Assembly: GCA_900757285.1 (NCBI GenBank)
Contig: CAAENI010000206.1
Span: 1 to 7,101, forward strand
Length of the DNA: 7,101 nt
Reading direction: 5' to 3'
From: an uncultured Collinsella sp.
GTDB lineage: Bacteria; Actinomycetota; Coriobacteriia; Coriobacteriales; Coriobacteriaceae
The translations under genes were made by a program, and so were the position numbers. Below, in pieces: positions 1 to 6,051 of this stretch. Each line of letters begins with the position of its first letter. Within the stretch, counting starts at the first letter, position 1. The notes under the pieces were generated by a model. The model did no database searches and had not been told where the DNA came from. It was given only the letters and a program-made list of their open reading frames with translations.

Positions 1-21
1 CGCCGTTTCACCGCAGTATAA
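1..21 (+). CDS. Possible C-terminal tail of an upstream gene (partial)
   Basis: Frame 1 reads six codons (RRFTAV) into a TAA at 19-21. That stop overlaps the AAGGAG ribosome binding site of the sortase gene and lies 8 bases before its ATG. This tight stop-then-SD spacing is typical of genes in one operon. Six codons cannot establish a gene, and the sortase frame is also open upstream to the window edge, so this is only a suggestion that the sortase is a downstream member of an operon. Confidence 0.25.
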   Translation, partial: RRFTAV

Positions 22-29
22 GGAGAGCC

Positions 30-1028
30 ATGTCCGATTATCAGGGAAAACGATTCAAGGCTTCTCAGATTCCCGATCCGTCGAAGCCGGGTGCTGCCCG
101 TGCGGCACAGCAGGGTCGGACATCCTCTCCTCAGCAGCCGCGCGCGCCGCGCCCCGTGACACCGGCGACGCATCGTCGACAGGACGCGCCGGCCGCATAT
201 CGTCCTTCGTCTTATAGCTCCGCTAAGAAGCCGCCCCGGTCTTCATCGCATGCCGCGCCGTCGGATTGCACCGAGCTGCCGCGTAAGAAGCGCCGCTCCA
301 TCATTCCTATCCTGCTCATCATCATCGGTATCGGTCTGATTGTCGCCGCCGCCGCTATTTTTATTAATGCCCAGATTGGCTATAAGCAGGCGAGCGATTC
401 GTATCAGAAAATCGAGAAGCAATATGTAAGCGATAAGGACGCCAGCGGCGTGCCGATTATCGACTTTGATGCGCTTGCTCAGACGAACCCCGAGATTGTG
501 GGTTGGATTTACGTGCCGGGAACCAACATCAACTATCCCGTGGTGCAGACCAACAACAACTCCAAATACCTCAACACGCTGTTCGACGGAACGGCTAACG
601 CGTCCGGTGCTATTTTCCTGGATAGCGATGACACCGCGCCGGGAATGGTCGACCAGCAGACCACGATCTACGGCCACCATATGAACGATGGGTCGATGTT
701 CAACGTGATTTCGGACACCACTGATCAGGCGACGTTCGATAGCATCGAGTTTGTGTATTACATCACACGGGATGCTACGTATAAGCTGCGACCACTGGCG
801 ACCAAAGTTGTCGAGGACACGTATGCCAAGGCGCGCACGCCCAATTTTGAGGGCGATGACGGGCTCAAGAACTACCTGTCCGAGATGCTCGACGGTGCCT
901 CTGCCGTGGCGAGTGATGCCACCGATCGTGCCGCTTCGGCAACCAAGGTTGTAACGCTCGTGACCTGTCGTTCGCTGTCGCTGAGCAACACACGCGCCGT
1001 CATGGTGCTCACGCCGGTCGAGGAATAA
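30..1028 (+). CDS. Class B sortase, membrane-anchored transpeptidase
   Basis: This 332-residue protein is a cysteine transpeptidase that would attach or cross-link surface proteins outside the membrane. Residues 1-90 are a disordered-looking tail rich in Pro, Ser, Ala, Gln and Arg, ending in the basic run RKKRRS. One hydrophobic helix follows at about 91-113, so the tail should be cytoplasmic and the catalytic domain (about 140-332) outside. Class B-like blocks are VGWIYVPGTNINYPVV (157-172), TIYGHHMNDGSMF (212-224, catalytic His216) and the C-terminal VTLVTCRSLSLSNTRAVMVL (308-327), with Cys313 as nucleophile and Arg322 as the expected transition-state Arg. All three catalytic residues are present. 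The start is supported by AAGGAG at 20-25. No LPXTG-type substrate or pilin is encoded in the window, so whether it anchors, builds pili or does housekeeping work cannot be told. The family call is firm; the subclass is likely. Confidence 0.93.
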   Translation: MSDYQGKRFKASQIPDPSKPGAARAAQQGRTSSPQQPRAPRPVTPATHRRQDAPAAYRPSSYSSAKKPPRSSSHAAPSDCTELPRKKRRSIIPILLIIIGIGLIVAAAAIFINAQIGYKQASDSYQKIEKQYVSDKDASGVPIIDFDALAQTNPEIVGWIYVPGTNINYPVVQTNNNSKYLNTLFDGTANASGAIFLDSDDTAPGMVDQQTTIYGHHMNDGSMFNVISDTTDQATFDSIEFVYYITRDATYKLRPLATKVVEDTYAKARTPNFEGDDGLKNYLSEMLDGASAVASDATDRAASATKVVTLVTCRSLSLSNTRAVMVLTPVEE

Positions 1029-1037
1029 GTTGTTCGA

Positions 1038-1074
1038 GAGTAGCTAAAAAGGCCCCGTCCCAAATTGGCTACTC
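1038..1074 (-). repeat. GGGAC-loop palindromic element, copy 1
   Basis: A perfect 7-bp inverted repeat, GAGTAGC (1038-1044) and GCTACTC (1068-1074), encloses a 23-base loop. Read on the minus strand the loop carries CAATTTGGGACGG followed by a C/T-rich stretch ending in a T run. There is no T tract after the right arm on the plus strand, so it does not look like a terminator for the sortase gene. It fills most of the 64-base spacer between the sortase and the MoaE-like gene. It shares its layout with the hairpins at 4789-4829 and 6821-6849. Confidence 0.6.
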
Positions 1075-1092
1075 GACGACGGTAAGGGAGAA

Positions 1093-1512
1093 ATGATGCT
1101 CGAGAGTGGCAAATTGATGCCTTCGATTGATGCTTGGCTGCGCGAGGCCAAGGCCGATGCTTCGGCGGCAGGCTGTGGGATGTATCTGACGCATAACGGT
1201 GTGGTGCGCGCGACGCCCAAGGCTGAGGTGCGCGGAGTCGAGACCGATGGCGTGGCGCCAGGCCACAGGGTGGGCGGCATGGTCTTTGACTACGACGCCG
1301 AAAAGGTACGGTCTGCTATCGAGGCTACGCGCGCGATGCCGGGTATCGGCTATGTGCGCGTGTGGCTGGCAAGCGGCGAGCTTGCCGTAGGTGACGACAT
1401 CATGCTCGTGCTTATCGGCGGGGACATTCGCCCGCACGTGGTCGATGCGCTGCAGGCGCTCGTTGGCACCATCAAGAACGAATGCGTGAGTGAGGTCGAG
1501 CGCGAGGCATAG
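1093..1512 (+). CDS. MoaE-like protein (molybdopterin synthase catalytic subunit family)
   Basis: This 139-residue protein resembles MoaE, which with MoaD makes molybdopterin from precursor Z in the cytoplasm. The order of elements fits: an N-terminal strand with NGVVR (35-39), then GGMVFDYDAEKVRSAIEA (61-78) matching the MoaE acidic/aromatic strand and helix, then GELAVGDDIMLVLIGG (95-110) matching the GEL-x-x-G-D/E strand, then a helix ending in GTIK (125-128). Length is near the usual 140-150. Against my memory of E. coli MoaE, Arg39, Arg113 and Lys128 match conserved basic positions. The usual His-Arg pair before GEL, the His before Arg113 and the C-terminal W-K-K/R-E lysine are replaced. 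ATGATG gives two starts. AAGGGAG (1084-1090) lies only 2 bases from 1093 but 5 from 1096, so 1096 may be the true start. No other cofactor genes are in the window, so function is uncertain. Confidence 0.72.
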   Translation: MMLESGKLMPSIDAWLREAKADASAAGCGMYLTHNGVVRATPKAEVRGVETDGVAPGHRVGGMVFDYDAEKVRSAIEATRAMPGIGYVRVWLASGELAVGDDIMLVLIGGDIRPHVVDALQALVGTIKNECVSEVEREA

Positions 1513-1542
1513 AGGATTGCGTCGATAGAAGGATCGTTTATA

Positions 1543-1581
1543 AAAATGCCCACCGGTACGTGTGATACCGGCGGGCATTTT
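1543..1581. terminator. Bidirectional intrinsic terminator between convergent genes
   Basis: AAAATGCCC (1543-1551) pairs with GGGCATTTT (1573-1581). After one A/C mismatch, CCGGTA (1553-1558) pairs with TACCGG (1566-1571) around a 7-base loop. The A run on the left and T run on the right make it usable in both directions. It ends the MoaE-like gene (stop at 1512) and the opposing membrane-protein gene (stop at 1603-1605). Confidence 0.92.
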
Positions 1582-1602
1582 GCGTTTTGGGCGCGGTGAG
1601 CG

Positions 1603-2832
1603 CTATACGCGCGTCGCATCCTTGGGGCTCATGGTCATGCTCTGGAAGCGGTTTTCCATGTACTCGTTATCGAAGTGCTCTCCGTAGAACTGTGCGACGG
1701 GAATGTCCGGCTCCGTGCCGTTAACGCGCTGGTACCAGTAGTCGAGCGACTGCAGCGTCATGACGCCGTCGACCAGCATGATAACGGTAAAGATGACGGT
1801 GGCCGAGTAGCGGCTCTTCCAGGGGATCTTGTTGATAAGCTTAAGCAGCCTCGGCAGCAGCAGCTTGATCCAGATGAGGCCGCCCAGGCCCCACAGGCAG
1901 GCGAAGCCCGTGCAGGTGCGTCCGCCCGTGAGGACCACGAGCGGATCGGGCAAACCGAACAGCGTTATGTGCGAGTAGCTCCACGAGACCACGCCAAACG
2001 CGGTCTGCATAAACCAGCCCACGAACACCTCAAAGCTGGCGCCGAGCAGGGCGCTCACCAGGAAAATGATGATGGGGTTCTTTTTGTAGAAGCGGTTAAG
2101 CACCATGGTCATGAGCACGGCGCCAAATCCGTAGATGGGACTGAAGGGACCAAACAGCATGCCGGCGCGGTTCTGGTAGACGCCCGGGTCGTCGACCGTC
2201 ATGTGCCAGATGTCCTCGGCGATCAGGCCGAGCACGCAGCAGACAAAGAATACCCAGAACAGGTTGAAGTAGTTGAGCTTGATGTAGCCTTCGCCGGTTT
2301 CATCGCGCCCGAGCATGCCCTCGGCGGCGGCGTCGCGGTCGAGCATCTCCTGCAGGCGGCGCTGCAGTTCGCGCTCCTGACGAAGCGTGGGGTCGACGGT
2401 TGCCGAAAGTGCGACGAGGATGCCGAGCTGGATCGCGGGACGCAGCAGGAAGGGCCCGATGCCCTGGAGCATCACGTCGACCAAAAGCTCGACGACGGTG
2501 AATGCAATAAGGATGTAGGACAGGCGGGCGGCGTTGCGGCGCTGGTTTTTGATAAGGTCCAGGCCAAAGATGATTAGGATGACGGCGCTTGCCGCAGAGA
2601 GCATGATGCCGGCGACGATAAGGCCGACTGCGACGAGCGTGTTGTCGCCGAGCTTTTCGGTGGCGTTGCCGTTAACAAGTGCCGTGATGACCTGCCACAT
2701 AAAGGCAGCGACCGACGGGAGCGTGCCCACGCCGGAAAGGATGCACAGGACGGCGTACACCTTAATGATGAGGGGAATCTTCTTGACCTCTGTGGCGCTG
2801 GGGACGCTGGGGTCGAGTTCGTTTCGATCCAT
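1603..2832 (-). CDS. Polytopic membrane protein with C-terminal CmpB/DUF1113-type putative ABC permease domain
   Basis: This 409-residue protein has two membrane halves. The N-terminal half (about 20-146) has roughly four hydrophobic segments, near 22-48, 66-93, 103-123 and 126-146. A charged, Arg/Glu-rich helical linker with likely coiled-coil character (about 150-182) follows. The C-terminal half (about 187-365) has roughly five more segments and carries the signatures FNLFWVFFVCCVLGLIAED (189-207) and GVYQNRAGMLFGPFSPIYGFG (217-237). These I associate with the Pfam family of putative ABC-transporter type permeases (CmpB, PF06541). The role of that family is poorly defined, no ATPase is encoded here, and a substrate cannot be named. 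A 45-residue polar, acidic tail ends the protein. The start has AGAAAGG (2839-2845) six bases upstream and a good promoter behind it. It is transcribed alone in this window, convergent with the MoaE-like gene. The N-terminal half is not part of the minimal family domain as I know it. Confidence 0.8.
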   Translation of the reverse strand: MDRNELDPSVPSATEVKKIPLIIKVYAVLCILSGVGTLPSVAAFMWQVITALVNGNATEKLGDNTLVAVGLIVAGIMLSAASAVILIIFGLDLIKNQRRNAARLSYILIAFTVVELLVDVMLQGIGPFLLRPAIQLGILVALSATVDPTLRQERELQRRLQEMLDRDAAAEGMLGRDETGEGYIKLNYFNLFWVFFVCCVLGLIAEDIWHMTVDDPGVYQNRAGMLFGPFSPIYGFGAVLMTMVLNRFYKKNPIIIFLVSALLGASFEVFVGWFMQTAFGVVSWSYSHITLFGLPDPLVVLTGGRTCTGFACLWGLGGLIWIKLLLPRLLKLINKIPWKSRYSATVIFTVIMLVDGVMTLQSLDYWYQRVNGTEPDIPVAQFYGEHFDNEYMENRFQSMTMSPKDATRV

Positions 2833-2858
2833 ACAGAACCTTTCTCGCTTTGTTGTAG

Positions 2859-2887
2859 GTTATAAGGATACGCCGCCGACCTGCCAA
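2859..2887 (-). promoter_or_regulatory. Sigma70-type promoter for the membrane-protein gene
   Basis: On the minus strand, TTGGCA (2882-2887, five of six matches to TTGACA) is followed after exactly 17 bases by TATAAC (2859-2864, five of six matches to TATAAT). This predicts a transcript start roughly 20 bases before the ATG at 2832, leaving room for the AGAAAGG ribosome binding site. Confidence 0.75.
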
Positions 2888-2893
2888 AAGACA

Positions 2894-2911
2894 GGACGAA
2901 CGTCCCAATTG
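2894..2911 (-). repeat. Degenerate GGGAC element, copy 4 (partial)
   Basis: The minus strand reads CAATTGGGACGTTCGTCC here. It shares CAATT-GGGACG (allowing one inserted T) with the element at 1038-1074, and the nine bases GGGACGTTC with the element at 6821-6849. The long flanking stem seen in those copies is not clear here; only a weak CAAAAG/CTTTG match flanks it. GGACG-AA-CGTCC (2894-2905) is itself a short perfect palindrome. It lies just upstream of the -35 of the minus-strand promoter and could instead be an operator. Confidence 0.35.
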
Positions 2912-3054
2912 CAACTTTGTAATCCCCAACGGTGGACGCGGCGGCCATCTGGGGGGCGCGGGCGCTTGCACTGGACAGACCGATAAAATGTTTGGCAACA
3001 AAACTGATTATTAGCTCGGTGGGCTTTTAAAAAGCGCTGCTCATGCGCTGGGGA
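2907..3054. other. Middle of the divergent spacer, no gene seen
   Basis: No convincing coding frame, RNA gene or riboswitch is visible between the divergent promoters. One near-perfect short palindrome, GCTTTT-A-AAAAGC (3023-3035), lies about 40 bases upstream of the purF -10 and could be a regulator site or UP-like A/T element. TTGCAC (2966-2971) and TAAAAT (2984-2989) resemble promoter hexamers, but their 12-base spacing is too short. Confidence 0.5.
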
Positions 3055-3077
3055 GCACGTCGCGCCGTGCGTATAAT
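3049..3077 (+). promoter_or_regulatory. purF operon promoter with a dyad in the spacer
   Basis: A perfect TATAAT lies at 3072-3077. The best-spaced -35 (3049-3054, TGGGGA, 17-base spacing) is weak, matching three of six, which suggests activator dependence or low basal use. A 5-bp dyad, GCACG (3055-3059) and CGTGC (3066-3070), fills the spacer directly upstream of the -10 and is placed where a repressor could block polymerase. The leader would be about 35 bases, too short for a purine riboswitch. Confidence 0.65.
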
Positions 3078-3119
3078 AAGGCGGGTAACGCCAAAAATAC
3101 GAGGCTCTGAGGGGATACC

Positions 3120-4790
3120 ATGTCTCAAGAAACCATCCGCGCGGCCGAGCGTGCCGCGGGACAGGTGAACACCATGTCGACGTATGATCCGGACTCCGAC
3201 CAGCTGCATGAGGAATGTGGCATTTTCGGCGTATGGGCGCCCGATCGCGACGTGGCTCGACTGACGTACTTTGGCCTGCGTGCGCTGCAGCACCGTGGCC
3301 AGGAATCGGCTGGAATCGCCGTGGGTGACGGCGGCACGGTTATGGTCCGCAAAGATCTGGGCCTGCTCGACCGCGTGTTCTCCAACGCCGACCTGTCGAC
3401 GCTCTCCGGCCAGCTGGCCGTGGGTCATGTGCGCTACGGCACTGCCGGCGCCAAGAGCTGGGAAGCCTCTCAGCCGCACCTCTCTACCATCAATAGCGTC
3501 ATTATCGCGCTCGCGCACAACGGCACCCTCGTCAACACCGACGAGCTGCGCCGTCAGCTGATCGAGCTGGGCGTGCCGTTCCTCTCCAATTCGGATTCCG
3601 AGGTCGCGACCAAGCTTATCGGCTACTTTACCCAGCGTACGGGTCATCTGCGCGAGGGCATTCGCAAGACCATGGAGCTCGTGCGCGGCGGCTACGCCAT
3701 GACGCTCATCAACGAGCAGGCGCTCTACGCATTCCGCGATCCGCACGGCATTCGCCCGCTCGTGCTGGGCAAGCTGGTGGACGAGGGCCTGGATCAGGCC
3801 GATGCCGCATCCGTTTCGCAGCTGCCGTCGCAGGACGGCGCCGCGACGGTCGACGCCACCACCCATGTCACCCGCGCTGGCGGCTGGGTCGTTGCCTCCG
3901 AGACCTGCGCGCTCGATATCGTGGGCGCCGAGTACGTCCGCGACGTCCGTCCCGGTGAGATTTTGCGCATCAGCGCCGAGGGTCTTGTGTCCGAGCAGGG
4001 CGTGCCTGCCGCCGAAGAGCCTGCTAACTGCATCTTTGAGCAGGTCTACTTTGCCCGTCCCGATTCCATCATGAACGGCAAGAGCGTCTATGCCTGCCGT
4101 TACGACATGGGTCGTCAGCTGGCACATGAGGAGCCTGTCGAGGCCGACCTGGTCATCGGCGTGCCCGACTCCGGCCTGCCGCCTGCGGAGGGGTATTCGC
4201 ACGAGAGCGGTATTCCCTTTGGCGAGGGCCTTATCAAGAACCGCTACGTGGGCCGTACGTTTATCGAGCCTACGCAGGAGTTGCGCGCCATGGGCGTGCG
4301 TATGAAACTCAACCCGCTGCGCGACAACATCGAGGGCAAGCGCCTGGTCGTCATCGACGACTCCATCGTGCGCGGCACCACCATGGTGCAGCTCGTCAAG
4401 ATGCTGCGCAACGCCGGCGCCAAGGAGATTCATATCCGCATCAACTCGCCCGAGGTCATCTGGCCGTGCTTCTACGGTATCGATACCGACGTGCAGTCGC
4501 AGCTTATCAGCGCCAACAAGACGGTCGACGAGATTTGCGAGTATATCGGCGCCGATTCGCTGGCCTTCCTTTCGGTCGAGGGCCTGCTTAAGGTCATGCC
4601 CAAGGGCGGTTACTGCGATGCGTGCTTTACCGGCCGCTACCCCGTGGCGATTCCCGAGAGCTTTGGCCGCGACAAGTTTATGGAGGGCTTTAAGCCCCGC
4701 AACCTGGATAAGCCGCTGCATTTTGACGACGACGCCGTGGTCGAGAAATACGACGACCGCAGCTGGGAAGAGGAGCACGGCGAGGCCTAA
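3120..4790 (+). CDS. purF: Amidophosphoribosyltransferase (glutamine PRPP amidotransferase)
   Basis: PurF makes 5-phosphoribosylamine from PRPP and glutamine, the first committed step of purine synthesis, in the cytoplasm. The N-terminal nucleophile glutaminase begins at Cys33 in EECGIFGV. It also shows QHRGQESAGI (57-66), GHVRYGTAG (102-110), AHNGTLVN (132-139) and SDSEV (158-162). The phosphoribosyltransferase half has VIGVPDSGLPPA (345-356) and the PRPP loop VVIDDSIVRGTT (410-421). Cys304, Cys450, Cys499 and Cys502 (in YCDACFTGRYP) match the four cysteines that hold the 4Fe-4S cluster in Bacillus-type PurF. Residues before Cys33 form a propeptide that should be cleaved. ATG 3120 has GAGGGG (3109-3114). 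ATG 3174 (Met19) has AGGTG (3163-3167) and would leave a more usual 14-residue propeptide. At 556 residues it is longer than the roughly 470-510 usual, owing to the N-terminal extension, an insertion near 222-255 and an acidic tail. It heads the purFMN operon. Confidence 0.98.
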   Translation: MSQETIRAAERAAGQVNTMSTYDPDSDQLHEECGIFGVWAPDRDVARLTYFGLRALQHRGQESAGIAVGDGGTVMVRKDLGLLDRVFSNADLSTLSGQLAVGHVRYGTAGAKSWEASQPHLSTINSVIIALAHNGTLVNTDELRRQLIELGVPFLSNSDSEVATKLIGYFTQRTGHLREGIRKTMELVRGGYAMTLINEQALYAFRDPHGIRPLVLGKLVDEGLDQADAASVSQLPSQDGAATVDATTHVTRAGGWVVASETCALDIVGAEYVRDVRPGEILRISAEGLVSEQGVPAAEEPANCIFEQVYFARPDSIMNGKSVYACRYDMGRQLAHEEPVEADLVIGVPDSGLPPAEGYSHESGIPFGEGLIKNRYVGRTFIEPTQELRAMGVRMKLNPLRDNIEGKRLVVIDDSIVRGTTMVQLVKMLRNAGAKEIHIRINSPEVIWPCFYGIDTDVQSQLISANKTVDEICEYIGADSLAFLSVEGLLKVMPKGGYCDACFTGRYPVAIPESFGRDKFMEGFKPRNLDKPLHFDDDAVVEKYDDRSWEEEHGEA

Positions 4791-4829
4791 AACCTGCCAT
4801 TTAGGGACAGGTTTATTTTGGTAGGTTTT
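4789..4829 (+). repeat. GGGAC-loop palindromic element, copy 2
   Basis: AAAACCTGCC (4789-4798) pairs with GGTAGGTTTT (4820-4829) over 10 positions, one being a G-U wobble. The 21-base loop carries GGGACAGGTTTATTTT (4804-4819). The left arm begins inside the purF stop codon (TAA, 4788-4790). A third ACCTG follows at 4830-4834, so CAGGT in the loop can pair with ACCTG on either side, allowing alternative folds. The A-arm/T-arm pattern might terminate weakly, but the loop is long and the stem AT-rich. Confidence 0.6.
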
Positions 4830-4852
4830 ACCTGCTGTTTTGTTGATATGAC

Positions 4853-4923
4853 GGCGCGTGCTGTTATGGCGCGCGCCGAAATGAACGCAACTATGAGCAC
4901 CGTTTGGCGCCCGCGCGGCGCCA
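4853..4923 (+). promoter_or_regulatory. GC-rich double hairpin in the purF-purM spacer
   Basis: GGCGCG (4853-4858) can pair with CGCGCC (4872-4877). Further on, TGGCGCC (4905-4911) pairs perfectly with GGCGCCA (4917-4923) around a 5-base loop. The second hairpin ends about a dozen bases before the purM ribosome binding site. Neither is followed by a T run, so they are not standard terminators. Transcript stability, processing or translational control of purM are possible. A weak promoter-like pair, TTGTTG (4840-4845) and TGTTAT (4862-4867), is also here but is not convincing. Confidence 0.4.
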
Positions 4924-4947
4924 CGGTAGTGGGAGAGGAAGGCTCAG

Positions 4948-6051
4948 ATGGGCGACAGCAAGCATGTGACGTACGAGGACGCCGGCGTCGATACCGCCGA
5001 GGGCGGCCGCGCCGTCGACGCGATTAAGCAGATGGTCAAGGACACTAACCGTTCCGAGGTTATCGGTGGCATCGGCGGCTTTGGCGGCCTGTTCTCGGCC
5101 GCCGCGCTCAAGGATATGGAAGACCCGATCCTGATTAGCGGTACCGACGGCGTGGGCACCAAGCTCGTGCTCGCCCAGATCATGGACCGTCACGAGACGG
5201 TTGGCCAGGACCTGGTCGCTATGTGCGTCAACGATATTCTGGCTTCGGGCGCCGAGCCGCTGTTCTTCCTGGACTACGTTGCCATCGGTCACATCGAGGC
5301 CGAGCACATGGCAAAGATCATCAAGGGTGTGGCCGACGGCTGCAAGCTCGCGGGCTGCGCGCTCGTGGGCGGTGAGATGGCCGAGCACCCGGGCGTCATG
5401 GCCCCCGCTGATTACGACCTCGCCGGCTTTACCGTGGGCGTCGTCGACCGTCCCAAGATGCTCGATCCCGCAAACGTCCGCCCGGGCGATGTGATCCTGG
5501 GCCTGCCTTCCACCGGCGTGCACTCCAACGGCTACTCGCTCGTGCGCAAGGTCATTGGCGTCGACGGCATCAAGCCGGGCACGCCCGAGGCCGCCGCTAA
5601 GGCCGAGGAGCTGAGCCGTCCGCTCGAGGAGCTCGGCGGTGCATCGCTGGCAGACGCTCTGTTGGCCCCCACGCGCATCTACGTCAAGCCGGTTCTTGAG
5701 CTGCTCCGCGGCGGCGCTCCGGTGCACGCCATCGCCCACATCACTGGCGGCGGTATTACCGAGAACCTCAACCGCGCACTCGCCGACGACGTCGACGCCG
5801 TGGTCACCCGCAACGGCGCCGAGATGGGTTGGGACGTTCCGCCCGTCATCACCTACGTGTCGCGCCAGGCCGAGCTTGCGCCTAACGAGGCATGCAAGAC
5901 CTTCAACATGGGCGTTGGCCTGTGCCTGATCGTCGCCCCCGAGGACGAGGCTGCCGTGACCGAGGCCCTGGTCGCGCTGGGCGAGAAACCGTTCCGCGTG
6001 GGCGAGTGCGTCGAGGGTTCCGGTAAGGTCGTGTACTCCGATGAGCGCTAA
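4948..6051 (+). CDS. purM: Phosphoribosylformylglycinamidine cyclo-ligase (AIR synthetase)
   Basis: PurM closes the imidazole ring, turning FGAM and ATP into AIR, ADP and phosphate. The 367-residue chain has the full family layout: YEDAGVDTAEGGRAV (9-23) at the N terminus, the metal/nucleotide loop ISGTDGVGTK (63-72), CVNDILASGAEPLFFLDY (93-110), GCALVGGEMAEHPG (136-149), GLPSTGVHSNGYSLVRK (185-201) and AHITGGGITENLNR (263-276). Length is slightly above the usual 345-350, with no sign of damage. The ATG at 4948 has GGAAGG (4937-4942) five bases upstream. It follows purF after a 157-base spacer with no convincing promoter of its own, and overlaps purN by 11 bases, so co-transcription from the purF promoter is likely, perhaps modulated by the hairpins in the spacer. 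Confidence 0.97.
   Translation: MGDSKHVTYEDAGVDTAEGGRAVDAIKQMVKDTNRSEVIGGIGGFGGLFSAAALKDMEDPILISGTDGVGTKLVLAQIMDRHETVGQDLVAMCVNDILASGAEPLFFLDYVAIGHIEAEHMAKIIKGVADGCKLAGCALVGGEMAEHPGVMAPADYDLAGFTVGVVDRPKMLDPANVRPGDVILGLPSTGVHSNGYSLVRKVIGVDGIKPGTPEAAAKAEELSRPLEELGGASLADALLAPTRIYVKPVLELLRGGAPVHAIAHITGGGITENLNRALADDVDAVVTRNGAEMGWDVPPVITYVSRQAELAPNEACKTFNMGVGLCLIVAPEDEAAVTEALVALGEKPFRVGECVEGSGKVVYSDER

Noticed and set aside
1675..2577. 300-codon open frame on the plus strand opposite the membrane-protein gene
   Set aside because: The product is a polar, repetitive His/Glu/Asp/Gln/Ala mix as expected from the complement of hydrophobic codons, with no domain and no good ribosome binding site. The minus-strand gene has a promoter, an SD and a coherent membrane topology.
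3072..3119. Possible purine riboswitch in the purF leader
   Set aside because: The predicted leader is only about 35-40 bases, and neither the three-way junction nor the conserved loops of the purine riboswitch are present.
3027..4778. 583-codon open frame on the minus strand, antisense to purF
   Set aside because: It mirrors the purF codons almost end to end, has no family motifs and a His/Ala/Arg/Gly/Asp-rich composition typical of the complement of a GC-rich gene. The plus-strand PurF is unmistakable.
4818..5027. Short plus-strand frame across the purF-purM spacer
   Set aside because: It overlaps the start of purM in another frame, turns Arg-rich where it crosses purM, and has no SD. The spacer looks structural rather than coding.
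4891..5739. 282-codon minus-strand open frame opposite purM
   Set aside because: It is a shadow of the conserved purM frame with no recognisable motifs.
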